A stretch of DNA of 64,000 nucleotides from Ottowia oryzae (GTDB lineage Bacteria > Pseudomonadota > Gammaproteobacteria > Burkholderiales > Burkholderiaceae_C): NCBI RefSeq assembly GCF_003008535.1, contig NZ_CP027666.1, positions 2,345,501 to 2,409,500 on the forward strand. The letters run 5' to 3'. Of this stretch, positions 44,982 to 53,967 are shown piece by piece. Under the pieces are notes generated by a model. It did not search any database. It had not been told where the DNA came from and was given only the letters and a program-made list of their open reading frames with translations. A program made the position numbers and the translations under genes. Numbering within the stretch: the stretch's first letter is position 1; each line of letters opens with the position of its first letter.

Positions 44982-47900
44982 TCACCGTGCCGGCAATGCG
45001 CCCCAGCGCAGGTCCAGCGTGTAGGGGTACTCGCGGCTGCCGGCGCGCTCGGCATCCTGCACGGTCAGCGCGGACGGCTCGGCCGAATGCCCCACGGCCG
45101 AGAACCGCGCCAGGCGCCGGCTTTCGGCCTCGTACGCATTGATCGGAAAGGTCTGGTAGTTGCGCCCGCCGGGGTGCGCCACGTGGTATTGACAGCCCCC
45201 CACCGAGCGCTGGTTCCAGGTGTCGATCACGTCGAAGGTCAGCGGGCCTTGCGGCTGGATGGACGGGTGCAGCGAAGACCACGGGTTCCACGCCTTGAAG
45301 CGCACGCCTGCGGCGAATTCGCCTTCCTTGCCCAGCGGCTGCAGCGGCACGGCGCGACCGTTGCACGCCAGTACGTAGCGCTTGGCGTTGAAGCCACTGA
45401 CCTGCACCTGCAGCCTTTCCACCGACGAATCGACGTAGCGCGCCGTGGTGGCGCCGTTGCTTTGCTCGCCCATCACGTGCCAGGGCTCCAGCGCGTGGCG
45501 CAGCGTCAGGCGCATGCCGGGCAGGGCCAGCTCGCCGATCAGCGGAAAGCGGAACTCGTGGTGCGGGGCAAACCACGCGGCATCCAGCGCATAGCCGGCC
45601 TGCTGCAGCTCGTCGATCACGCCCTCGAAGTCGGCCTTGATGAACGCGGGCAGCATGAAGCGGTCGTGCAGCGCATTGCCCCAGCGCACCGGGGTGCCCG
45701 TGTACGGCTGGCGCCAAAAGCGCGCCAGCAGCGCACGGATCAGCAGCTGCTGCACCACCGACATGCGCGCGTGCGGCGGCATCTCGAAAGCGCGCATCTC
45801 CAGCAGCCCTAGCCGCCCCGTGGGGCCTTCGGGCGCGTAGAGCTTGTCGATGCAGAACTCGCTGCGGTGCGTGTTGCCGGTGACGTCCACCAGCAGGTTG
45901 CGCAAGGTGCGGTCGACCAGCCACGGCGGCACGGCATCGGCCCTGGGCACTTCGCCTGCGGGCACGCCGGCCGCGGCGCGCAGCTGCTGCAGGGCGATGT
46001 CCAGCTCGTACAGCTGGTCGTCGCGGGCCTCATCCACACGCGGCGCCTGGCTGGTGGGGCCGATGAACATGCCGCTGAACAGGTACGACAGCGAGGGGTG
46101 GTTCTGCCAGTACACCAGCAGGCTGGCCAGCACGTCGGGCCGGCGCAGGAAGGGGCTGTCGGCCGGGGTGGCGCCACCCATCACGATGTGGTTGCCGCCG
46201 CCGGTGCCGGTGTGGCGTCCGTCGGTCATGAATTTCTCGGCCGACAGGCGCGTTTCAAACGCGGCCTGGTACAGAAACTCGGTGTGGTCCACCAGATCGC
46301 GCCAGCTGGTCACGGGTTGGATGTTTGCCTCGATCACGCCTGGGTCGGGCGTGATCTGCAGCATCTTCACGCGCGGATCGCGCGGGGGTGGGTAACCTTC
46401 CAGCACCACCGGTTGGCCCAGCTGGGCGGCGGTGGCTTCGATGGCGGCGACCAGGTCGAGGTAGTCCTCCAGCTTTTCCAGCGGCGGCATGAAGATGTAC
46501 AGCACGCGGGATGCGCCTTCCTTGGGCGCAAAGCGGGCCAAGGCGGCGCGGTGGCGCGCGACGGCGGCGCGCTGGGCCTGCGCGGCGTCGTCGTCGCCTT
46601 CGATTTCGGGGAAGTACTCCAGCACGGTGTGGCCGCGCACCGGGTCGCGCGCCTCCACCACCAGCGCGGTGCGCGGCACCCACGCGGCCGATTCCTTGCG
46701 CTGGGGGGCGCGGTCGCGCGGGTCCAAACCGTTTTGTGTCTCGTCCTCGTTTGCTCCTGATTCTGTAGCTGCTGGCGCAATGTCCTCGGGCGCCAGAGCC
46801 TCTTTTTCTTCAAAGGAATCAGGGTCGAGATGGCGCGCCAGGTCTTCGTCGCTGACCCACGGCAGGCTCGCCAGCGGCAGGCGAAAGCCCATCGGCGAAT
46901 CGCCCGGCACCAGCGTCAGCCGGTCGCCGCGGAACCACCAGCGCGCGCTCAGCCACCGTGGGCGCTGGCCATCGGCCGACGGCCACGGGTCGGGCAGGTT
47001 CTCAAGTTGCGATGAAGCGTGCAGCGGCAGCGCATAGCCCGCCACCTGGCCCAGGCCTTGGGTGAAGACGTCGCGCAGGCGGTCGCGCTCGGCCTCGTCG
47101 TCCAGGCGGCTGTCGTACGGGTCGACGTTGAAGGGCAGTTGCCGCTCGCGGTTCAGGTAGTGCCAGGCGTCTTCGTACGCCGGGCGCACGGTGGAGGTGC
47201 CCACGCCCAGGCGCGTGGCGAGCGCCTCGATGAAGAGGCGCGCGCCCTCGGTGGTGGCGTGGTGGGGCTGGCGCTCGTCGGCCAGCCAGCGCGGGTCGTG
47301 CCAGATGGCCTGACCGTCGGTGCGCCAGAACAGGCTGAGCGCCCAGCGCGGCAGTTGCTCGCCGGGGTACCACTTGCCCTGGCCGAGGTGCAGCAGGCCA
47401 TTGGGGCCGTAGCGGTCTTTCAGGCGGTAGAGCAGGTCCAGTGCGAAGACGCGCTTGGTGGGGCCCAGCGCGGCGGTGTTCCATTCCAGGCCATCGGGGT
47501 CGTCCACGCCGACGAAGGTGGGCTCGCCACCCATGGTCAGGCGCACGTCGCCGGCTTGCAGCTGGGCATCGACCGCGTCGCCTGCGGCCAGGATGTCGCC
47601 CCACTGCGCGTCGCTGTAGGGCAGGGTGACACGCGGCGATTCGTGGATGCGCACCACCTTCATGTCGTGGCCGAAGTCGACTTCGGCAAACTCCACCATG
47701 CCTTCGATGGGCGCGGCGCTGGACGGCTGCGGCGTGCAGGCCAGCGGGATATGCCCTTCGCCCGCCAGCAGGCCTGAGGTGGGGTCCAGCCCGATCCAGC
47801 CGGCGCCGGGCAGGTACACCTCGCACCAGGCGTGCAGGTCGGTGAAATCGACCTCGGTGCCGCTGGGGCCGTCCAGCGACTTCACGTCGGGCGTCAGCTG

Positions 47901-48518
47901 AATGAGGTAGCCAGAGACAAACCGCGCCGCCAGGCCGCAGTGGCGCAGCAGTTGCACCAGCAGCCAGCCCGAATCGCGGCACGAGCCGCTGGCCAGTTGC
48001 AAGGTCTGCTCGGGCGTTTGCACGCCGGGCTCCATGCGGATCAGGTACGACACGTCGTGGTGCAGGCGCTGGTTGAGCTGCACCAGAAAATCAATGGTGG
48101 GCTTTTCGGTGCGGTCGATGCCGGCCAGGTACTGCGCCAGCAGCGGCGTGGCGGTGTCGGCCTGCAGGTAGGGTGCCAGGTCTTCGCGCAGGTGCGCTTC
48201 GTAGGTGAAGGGAAAGCGCTCGGCCGATGGCTCAAGGAAGAAGTCGAACGGGTTATAGACGGCCATCTCGGCCACCAGATCGACGGTGACGCGCAATTCG
48301 CGCGTGCGTTCCGGAAAGACCAGCCGCGCCTGGTAGTTGGCAAACGGGTCTTGCTGCCAGTTGATGAAGTGCTCGGCCGGTTCGACTTTCAGCGAATACG
48401 ACAGGATCTTGGTGCGGCAATGCGGCGCCGGGCGCAGGCGCACGGTTTGCGGCCCCAGCTTGACGGGGCGGTCGTACCGGTAGTCGGTGATGTGGGTGAG
48501 CGCGACGTGAATGGCCAT
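44982..48518 (-). CDS. Transglutaminase / DUF2126 (GS-like amide ligase) protein
   Basis: A very large cytosolic protein of 1178 residues. The N-terminal 260 residues are a transglutaminase with its triad (Cys180 in ASGSCRDSGWLLV, His229 in FTDLHAWCEV, Asp245 in WIGLDPTSGL). The remainder is DUF2126, related in the literature to glutamine-synthetase-fold amide ligases, with DVRLTMGGEPTFVGVDDPDG and TDGRHTGTGGGNHIVMGGAT. A charged segment near residues 567-610 (SFEEKEALAPEDIAPAATES) is partly encoded by an in-frame dispersed repeat. It is first in a minus-strand operon with the fused ATP-grasp/alpha-E protein and a second transglutaminase, suggesting a system that builds and cuts peptide or amide linkages. 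Confidence 0.88.
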   Translation of the reverse strand: MAIHVALTHITDYRYDRPVKLGPQTVRLRPAPHCRTKILSYSLKVEPAEHFINWQQDPFANYQARLVFPERTRELRVTVDLVAEMAVYNPFDFFLEPSAERFPFTYEAHLREDLAPYLQADTATPLLAQYLAGIDRTEKPTIDFLVQLNQRLHHDVSYLIRMEPGVQTPEQTLQLASGSCRDSGWLLVQLLRHCGLAARFVSGYLIQLTPDVKSLDGPSGTEVDFTDLHAWCEVYLPGAGWIGLDPTSGLLAGEGHIPLACTPQPSSAAPIEGMVEFAEVDFGHDMKVVRIHESPRVTLPYSDAQWGDILAAGDAVDAQLQAGDVRLTMGGEPTFVGVDDPDGLEWNTAALGPTKRVFALDLLYRLKDRYGPNGLLHLGQGKWYPGEQLPRWALSLFWRTDGQAIWHDPRWLADERQPHHATTEGARLFIEALATRLGVGTSTVRPAYEDAWHYLNRERQLPFNVDPYDSRLDDEAERDRLRDVFTQGLGQVAGYALPLHASSQLENLPDPWPSADGQRPRWLSARWWFRGDRLTLVPGDSPMGFRLPLASLPWVSDEDLARHLDPDSFEEKEALAPEDIAPAATESGANEDETQNGLDPRDRAPQRKESAAWVPRTALVVEARDPVRGHTVLEYFPEIEGDDDAAQAQRAAVARHRAALARFAPKEGASRVLYIFMPPLEKLEDYLDLVAAIEATAAQLGQPVVLEGYPPPRDPRVKMLQITPDPGVIEANIQPVTSWRDLVDHTEFLYQAAFETRLSAEKFMTDGRHTGTGGGNHIVMGGATPADSPFLRRPDVLASLLVYWQNHPSLSYLFSGMFIGPTSQAPRVDEARDDQLYELDIALQQLRAAAGVPAGEVPRADAVPPWLVDRTLRNLLVDVTGNTHRSEFCIDKLYAPEGPTGRLGLLEMRAFEMPPHARMSVVQQLLIRALLARFWRQPYTGTPVRWGNALHDRFMLPAFIKADFEGVIDELQQAGYALDAAWFAPHHEFRFPLIGELALPGMRLTLRHALEPWHVMGEQSNGATTARYVDSSVERLQVQVSGFNAKRYVLACNGRAVPLQPLGKEGEFAAGVRFKAWNPWSSLHPSIQPQGPLTFDVIDTWNQRSVGGCQYHVAHPGGRNYQTFPINAYEAESRRLARFSAVGHSAEPSALTVQDAERAGSREYPYTLDLRWGALPAR
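46750..46816 (+). repeat. Dispersed repeat, in-frame copy inside the DUF2126 gene
   Basis: Plus orientation: TTTGCTCCTGATTCTGTAGC, then TGCTGGCGCAATG and TCGGGCGCCAGAGCC with a CTTCAAAGG tail. Read on the minus strand it gives FEEKEALAPEDIAPAATESGA in an acidic linker. Confidence 0.75.
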
Positions 48519-48689
48519 GGTGCAGTTGCCTTTGGTTCCGGTACGCTGTCATCCTAGCAAGCTGCGCGCCAGGTGGCGGCCGCGAGGCGGCGGGAGGGGG
48601 CGCAGCAAGGCTAAGGGAAGGCATTTCAGAAGAAAAATGGCTTTCAGCCCAGACCGGATCAGCGCGGCCAGCTATCAATGGCATAGCGG

Positions 48690-51236
48690 ATGAATAACGC
48701 TGCGCACCACCGCATTCATCGCGCTGCGCGCCAGCCGCCTGCGGGCAACACCCATGGCCTGGCCTGCGCGCTGCCCGCCGCGCTGATCGGCTGGGTGGCG
48801 GGCACGGCGCTGCAGCTGCAGCAGACGGATCTGTGGGCTTCGGCGGTGTACCTGGGGCTGGGCACACTGGGCGCCTGCTTGGGCGTGGGCAGCTGGTGGC
48901 TACTGAGACGGCGGGGCCTGCATGCGGCTTGGGCCGGCTGCCTGGCCACGGCTTTGGCCGCCGCGCTGATGGCGTTGGCCCAGACGGGCTGGCGCGCCGC
49001 GCAGCTCCCGGCCATCGCCCCCGTACTGGAGGGGCAAGACTTGCAGATCGTCGGTGTGGTGTCCCGCATGCCGCAGGTGGGCGAACTCGGCTTGCGCTTC
49101 TTCTTTGACGTGGAGCACGCCACGCAGGACGGCCAGCCCGTGGCGCTGCCCGGGCGACTGCTGATCAGCTGGTACCGCGCGGACGAGGGCTTTCGCGGCG
49201 GCGCCGACGAAGCCGCGCCGCGCACGCCCGCGTCGCCGCTGCCCGATCTGCATGCGGGCGACCGTTGGCAGATCACGGTGCGGCTGAAGGCTGCGCACGG
49301 CAACTTCAACCCGCATGGGTTTGACTACGAACTGTGGCTGTGGGAGCAGGGCGTGCGCGCCACCGGCTACGTACGCGCGGGCCCGCACGACTCAGCGCCC
49401 GTGCGGCTGGCCGCCCGCCAGGGCCACGCCGTCGAACGCCTGCGCCAAACCGTGCGCGACCGCATCCTGGCCACCGCCGCGCCCTCGGCCGACCCCGCTG
49501 CCCAGCGGCGCACCGCCGTGGTGGCCGCGCTGCTCACGGGCGACCAGGCGGCCATCGAGCGGGCCGATTGGGATTTGTTTCGCACCACCGGCGTGGCGCA
49601 TTTGATGAGCATTTCCGGCCTGCACATCACCATGTTCGCCTGGCTGGCCACGGCCGTGGTGGGCTGGCTGTGGCGGCGCAGCGCGCGCTGGGGCTGGCCG
49701 CCGCGCCTCAACCCCAGCCTGCGCTGGCCCGCGCCGCACGCGGCGCTGGTGGGTGGCGTGGCGCTGGCCACGGCTTACGCGCTGTTCAGCGGCTGGGGCG
49801 TTCCTGCGCAGCGCACGGTGCTGATGCTGGCCACGCTGGCGGCGCTGCGCCTGGTGGGCGTGCGCTGGCCGTGGTGGCTGACGTGGCTGCTGGCCTGCGC
49901 GCTGGTGCTGGCGTTCGACCCGTGGGCCTGGCTGCAGGCAGGCTTCTGGCTCAGCTTTGTCGCCGTCGGGGTGCTTTTTGCTACCGATTCAGGAGCTGCC
50001 AGCGTAGTTGCAACGGGCGCTGGAGGCAGGTTGAAGGCTTTACTGCGCGAACAATGGGTGGTGACCCTGGCGCTGACCCCGCTCACGCTGCTGCTGTTCG
50101 GGCAGGCCTCGGCCGTCGGGCTGCTGGCCAACCTGCTGGCGATCCCGTGGGTGACGGCGGTGGTCACGCCGCTGGCGGTGCTGGGCGCGCTGTGGGCACC
50201 GCTGTGGCAGGCGGCCGCCTGGGCCCTGTGGCCCCTGATCGCCTTTCTGCAATGGCTGGCAGCCTGGCCCGGCGCCAGCGTGGCGGTGGCGCAGGCGCCG
50301 TTGGTGGTGGCCGTGGCGGCGGTGCTGGGCGGGGCGCTGCTGGCCATGCCCTGGCCCTTGTCGTGGCGGCTGGCCGGTGTGCCGCTGCTGGCGCCCCTGC
50401 TGCTGTGGCAGCCCGCGCGCCCGGTGCCGGGGCAGTTCGAGCTGCTGGCCGCCGACGTGGGGCAGGGCAACGCCGTGCTGGTGCGCACCGCCACGCACAC
50501 GCTGGTTTACGACAGCGGGCCGCACTATTCGCTGGACAGCGACGCGGGCGACCGCGTGCTGGTGCCCCTGCTGCGCGCGCTGGGCGAGCGGGTGGACACG
50601 GTGGTGCTCAGCCACCGCGACAGCGACCACACGGGCGGCGCCCCGGCGCTGCTGGCCAGCCAGCCGGGTGCGGCGCTCCTGTCGTCGATCGAGGCATCGC
50701 ACCCCTTGCAAACGCAGCGGCCCGCGCTGCGCTGCCTGGCGGGGCAGTTCTGGGAATGGGACGGCGTGCGCTTCGAGGTGCTGCACCCCACGCCCGCGGT
50801 GTACCAGGGCACGGGGGTGAAGCCGAATGCGCTGAGCTGCGTGCTGCACATCCGCGCCGCGACCCAGGCCGACGGCCGCAACAGCAGCGCGCTGCTGGCG
50901 GGCGACATCGAGGCGGCGCAAGAGCAGGCTTTGGTGCACGACCATGGTGCGGCGCTGCGCGCAGACCTTCTTTTGGTGCCCCACCACGGCAGCCGCACGT
51001 CGTCGTCGCCGGTGTTTCTGGATGCCGTGGCGCCGCGCGTGGCCTGGGTGCAGGCCGGCTATCGCAACCGATTTGGCCACCCCGTCCCAGCGGTGATGTC
51101 GCGCTACACCGAACGCGCCACGGCGGTGAGCGATTCGCCTCATTGTGGTGCGATGCACTGGAACAGTGCGAAGCCGGGCGCGACAGTGTGCGAACGTACG
51201 CTGCGCCGCCGTTACTGGCAGCACATGCCGCCATGA
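48690..51236 (+). CDS. comEC: DNA internalisation competence protein ComEC/Rec2
   Basis: Inner-membrane channel for single-stranded DNA uptake in natural transformation. The 848-residue protein has N-terminal helices and a DUF4131/OB-like region, the Competence domain with VAHLMSISGLHITMFAWLAT and many helices (residues about 285-550), and a C-terminal metallo-beta-lactamase domain (LLAADVGQGNAVLVRTATHT, then VVLSHRDSDHTGGAPALL and LLLVPHHGSRTSSS). The domain order is complete. A loop at residues about 430-449 (FATDSGAASVVATGAGG) is encoded by a dispersed repeat. It is divergent from the DUF2126 operon and sits between the two ATP-grasp/alpha-E sets. Confidence 0.93.
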   Translation: MNNAAHHRIHRAARQPPAGNTHGLACALPAALIGWVAGTALQLQQTDLWASAVYLGLGTLGACLGVGSWWLLRRRGLHAAWAGCLATALAAALMALAQTGWRAAQLPAIAPVLEGQDLQIVGVVSRMPQVGELGLRFFFDVEHATQDGQPVALPGRLLISWYRADEGFRGGADEAAPRTPASPLPDLHAGDRWQITVRLKAAHGNFNPHGFDYELWLWEQGVRATGYVRAGPHDSAPVRLAARQGHAVERLRQTVRDRILATAAPSADPAAQRRTAVVAALLTGDQAAIERADWDLFRTTGVAHLMSISGLHITMFAWLATAVVGWLWRRSARWGWPPRLNPSLRWPAPHAALVGGVALATAYALFSGWGVPAQRTVLMLATLAALRLVGVRWPWWLTWLLACALVLAFDPWAWLQAGFWLSFVAVGVLFATDSGAASVVATGAGGRLKALLREQWVVTLALTPLTLLLFGQASAVGLLANLLAIPWVTAVVTPLAVLGALWAPLWQAAAWALWPLIAFLQWLAAWPGASVAVAQAPLVVAVAAVLGGALLAMPWPLSWRLAGVPLLAPLLLWQPARPVPGQFELLAADVGQGNAVLVRTATHTLVYDSGPHYSLDSDAGDRVLVPLLRALGERVDTVVLSHRDSDHTGGAPALLASQPGAALLSSIEASHPLQTQRPALRCLAGQFWEWDGVRFEVLHPTPAVYQGTGVKPNALSCVLHIRAATQADGRNSSALLAGDIEAAQEQALVHDHGAALRADLLLVPHHGSRTSSSPVFLDAVAPRVAWVQAGYRNRFGHPVPAVMSRYTERATAVSDSPHCGAMHWNSAKPGATVCERTLRRRYWQHMPP
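49976..50040 (+). repeat. Dispersed repeat, in-frame copy inside comEC
   Basis: Plus orientation: TTTGCTACCGATTCAGGAGC, then TGCCAGCG and AACGGGCGCTGGAGGCAGG. It gives FATDSGAASVVATGAGG, the same peptide type and frame as the pbpC copy. Confidence 0.7.
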
Positions 51237-51350
51237 CGTGGCCTCCATGATGCGGCTCGGCGCGCGTCAGCAAGAGTTGGCGCCCTTCTTGCTATCCTGT
51301 CTGTCACACGCCTACAACAGCGAACTGGCATTAGCAGCAGGAGATCAGGG

Positions 51351-52820
51351 ATGCACCCATTCGATGAAATGTATGAAGCGCTGGCTACACACACGGCGCT
51401 GCCCGAGGCCTACGCTTCTTCCGCGGTGCGATCGCACTACCGCACCTACGCCACCTGGCTGGCCGGGCAGAGCGACGAGCAGATGCGCGCCCGCCGAGAA
51501 GAGGCAGAGGTCATCTTTCGCCGCGTGGGCATCACCTTCGCCGTGTACGGCGCCAAGGACGAGGACGGCTCTGGCACCGAACGGCTTATCCCCTTCGACC
51601 TGATCCCGCGCATCGTCCCTGCTGCGGAATGGGACCATCTGGAGCGGGGCCTGGCCCAGCGCGTGACGGCGCTCAACCGCTTCATCCACGACGTCTACCA
51701 CGACCAGGACATCCTGCGTGCCGGCATCATCCCGGCCGAGCAGGTGCTGAACAACGCCCAATACCGCAAGGTGATGCAGGGCGTGGACGTGCCCAACAAC
51801 ATCTATTCGCACATTTCGGGCGTGGACGTGGTGCGCGCCGGCCAGGCCGACGGCACGGGCGACTACTTCGTGCTGGAAGACAACCTGCGCGTGCCCAGCG
51901 GCGTCAGCTACATGCTGGAAGACCGCAAGATGATGATGCGGCTGTTCCCAGCCCTGTTTGCCCGCCACCAGGTGGCGCCGGTGGCGCATTACCCCGACTT
52001 GCTGCTGGAAACCCTGCGCGACAGCGGGCCCGGTGGCTCGGCCAACCCCACGGTGGTGGTGCTGACCCCCGGCATGTACAACAGCGCCTACTTTGAACAC
52101 GCCTTCCTGGCCCAGCAAATGGGCGTGGAGCTGGTCGAAGGGCAAGACCTTTTCGTGCGCGACGACTTCGTCTACATGCGCACCACCCGCGGGCCGCAGC
52201 GCGTGGACGTCATCTACCGCCGCGTGGACGACGACTTCCTGGACCCGGAAGTGTTCCGCAGCGATTCGTCCCTCGGCTGCGCGGGCCTGATGCGCGCCTA
52301 CCGCGCCGGCAACGTGACCATCTGCAACGGCGTGGGCACCGGCGTGGCGGACGACAAATCCATCTACCCGTACGTGCCCAAGATGATCGAGTTCTACCTG
52401 GGCGAAAAGCCCATCCTGAACAACGTGCCCACCTACATGTGCCGTGATCCGAAGGACTTGCAGTACGTGCTGGCGCACCTCAAAGAGCTGGTCGTCAAGG
52501 AAGTGCATGGCGCCGGCGGCTACGGCATGCTGGTCGGCCCGGCCGCCAGCGCCGCCGAGGTCGAGGCCTTCCGCGCCGCGCTGCTGGCCAACCCCAGCGG
52601 CTACATCGCGCAGCCCACGCTCAGCCTGTCGAGCTGCCCCACCTACGTGGATGCGGGCATCGCCCCGCGCCACATCGATCTGCGTCCGTTCGTGCTGTCC
52701 GGCAAGGAAGTGCAGATGGTGCCCGGCGGGCTGACGCGCGTGGCGCTGCAGCAGGGCTCGCTGGTGGTCAACTCATCGCAAGGTGGTGGCACCAAGGACA
52801 CCTGGGTTCTGGAAGCTTGA
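51351..52820 (+). CDS. Circularly permuted ATP-grasp protein (stand-alone copy)
   Basis: A 489-residue cytosolic protein of the circularly permuted ATP-grasp family (former DUF404/407), predicted to form amide bonds with ATP. Segments matching the family are GITFAVYGAKDEDGSGTERL, VDVPNNIYSHISGVDVVRAG, FVLEDNLRVPSGVSYMLEDR and KEVHGAGGYGMLVGPAASAA. It begins MHPFDEMYEALATHTALPEA, with AGGAGATCAGGG just upstream. It is followed 13 bases later by the alpha-E gene, the split equivalent of the fused protein at 42296-44917. It starts 114 bases after comEC. Confidence 0.92.
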   Translation: MHPFDEMYEALATHTALPEAYASSAVRSHYRTYATWLAGQSDEQMRARREEAEVIFRRVGITFAVYGAKDEDGSGTERLIPFDLIPRIVPAAEWDHLERGLAQRVTALNRFIHDVYHDQDILRAGIIPAEQVLNNAQYRKVMQGVDVPNNIYSHISGVDVVRAGQADGTGDYFVLEDNLRVPSGVSYMLEDRKMMMRLFPALFARHQVAPVAHYPDLLLETLRDSGPGGSANPTVVVLTPGMYNSAYFEHAFLAQQMGVELVEGQDLFVRDDFVYMRTTRGPQRVDVIYRRVDDDFLDPEVFRSDSSLGCAGLMRAYRAGNVTICNGVGTGVADDKSIYPYVPKMIEFYLGEKPILNNVPTYMCRDPKDLQYVLAHLKELVVKEVHGAGGYGMLVGPAASAAEVEAFRAALLANPSGYIAQPTLSLSSCPTYVDAGIAPRHIDLRPFVLSGKEVQMVPGGLTRVALQQGSLVVNSSQGGGTKDTWVLEA

Positions 52821-52833
52821 GGGAGACAACGAG

Positions 52834-53790
52834 ATGCTGAGCCGAACCGCCGATCACCTGTTCTGGATGTCGCGCTACACCGAAAGGGCAGAGAACACCG
52901 CACGTTTGCTCAACGTGCACTACGAAACCTCGCTGCTGCCGCAGTCGGCCGCCGTGTCCGAATACGGCTGGGTGGGCATCCTGTCACTCAGCGAACTGCT
53001 GCCGACCTACACCGCGCGCTATGGCGAAGTCACCGCCCAGGGCGTCATGAACTTCATGGTGCTGGACGAAGACAACCCAGCCTCCATCATGACCTGCCTG
53101 AAAGCGGCGCGTGAGAACGCCCGCGCCGTGCGTGGCACCCTGACCACCGAGGTGTGGGAAACGCTGAACCAGACCTGGCTGGAAATCGTGCGCATGCGCC
53201 GCGCGGGCGAGTTCGAGCGCGATGCCGGCGAGTTCTTTGAGTGGGTCAAGTTCCGTTCGCACCTGTCGCGCGGGGTGACGCTGGGCACCATGCTGCAGGA
53301 CGAATCGTTCCACTTCCTGCGCCTGGGCACCTTCCTGGAGCGGGCCGACAACACCGCGCGCCTGCTGGACGTGAAGTTCCACGCCGTCGAAAGCGACTTC
53401 TTCGGCACCGCCAGCGAGCGCGACCTGGAATACGACTTCTACCACTGGGCCGCCATCCTGCGCAGCGTGAGCGCTTTCGAGGTCTACCGCAAGGTGTACC
53501 GCGACGTGGTCGAGCCCGAGCGCGTGGCCGAGCTGCTGATCCTGCGGCACGACATGCCGCGCTCGCTGCACCACTGCATCTCGGAAGTGGTGGGCAACCT
53601 GCGGCTGGTGGGCGCCGACCCGCAAGGCCCCACCATGCGCCACGCAGGCCGCCTGCGGGCCGACCTGCGCTTTGGCGACATCGACGAAATCCTGGCCACC
53701 GGGCTGCACGCTTTCCTGACGCAGTTTTTGGATCGGGTCAACCAGCTGGGCGCGCACGTCAGTAAGGATTTTCTGGTGCCTGAAACGTAA
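52834..53790 (+). CDS. Alpha-E domain protein (stand-alone copy)
   Basis: A 318-residue, nearly all-helical cytosolic protein of the alpha-E family (former DUF403). It opens LSRTADHLFWMSRYTERAEN, nearly the same motif as in the fused protein (ENLFWLGRYTERAENAARLA), and has LRLGTFLERADNTARLLDVK. It always travels with the ATP-grasp partner encoded 13 bases upstream and is thought to form a complex with it. The ATG at 52834 follows GAGGGAGACAACGAG. In many genomes a transglutaminase and an Anbu-type peptidase gene come next; here a protein of unknown family follows. Confidence 0.92.
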   Translation: MLSRTADHLFWMSRYTERAENTARLLNVHYETSLLPQSAAVSEYGWVGILSLSELLPTYTARYGEVTAQGVMNFMVLDEDNPASIMTCLKAARENARAVRGTLTTEVWETLNQTWLEIVRMRRAGEFERDAGEFFEWVKFRSHLSRGVTLGTMLQDESFHFLRLGTFLERADNTARLLDVKFHAVESDFFGTASERDLEYDFYHWAAILRSVSAFEVYRKVYRDVVEPERVAELLILRHDMPRSLHHCISEVVGNLRLVGADPQGPTMRHAGRLRADLRFGDIDEILATGLHAFLTQFLDRVNQLGAHVSKDFLVPET

Positions 53791-53967
53791 GTATTCCTGG
53801 GCCGGCGCCCGTTCCGCCGGTGTGGCGCTTCGGGACGGAGGTTGCCAGGTACCCAGGGCTATTGGGGCCATACGGCCGGCGTGCGGATGGTCAGCCAAAT
53901 CGTGCATTGCGATCCTGCCGCGCATCCGCGGCAGCGCGGCGCCGTAGCTTGGACGCGCTATTGACGC

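Noticed and set aside
48667..48690. Repeat fragment just before comEC
   Set aside because: GCCAGCTATCAATGGCATAG resembles one arm, but no second arm is present.
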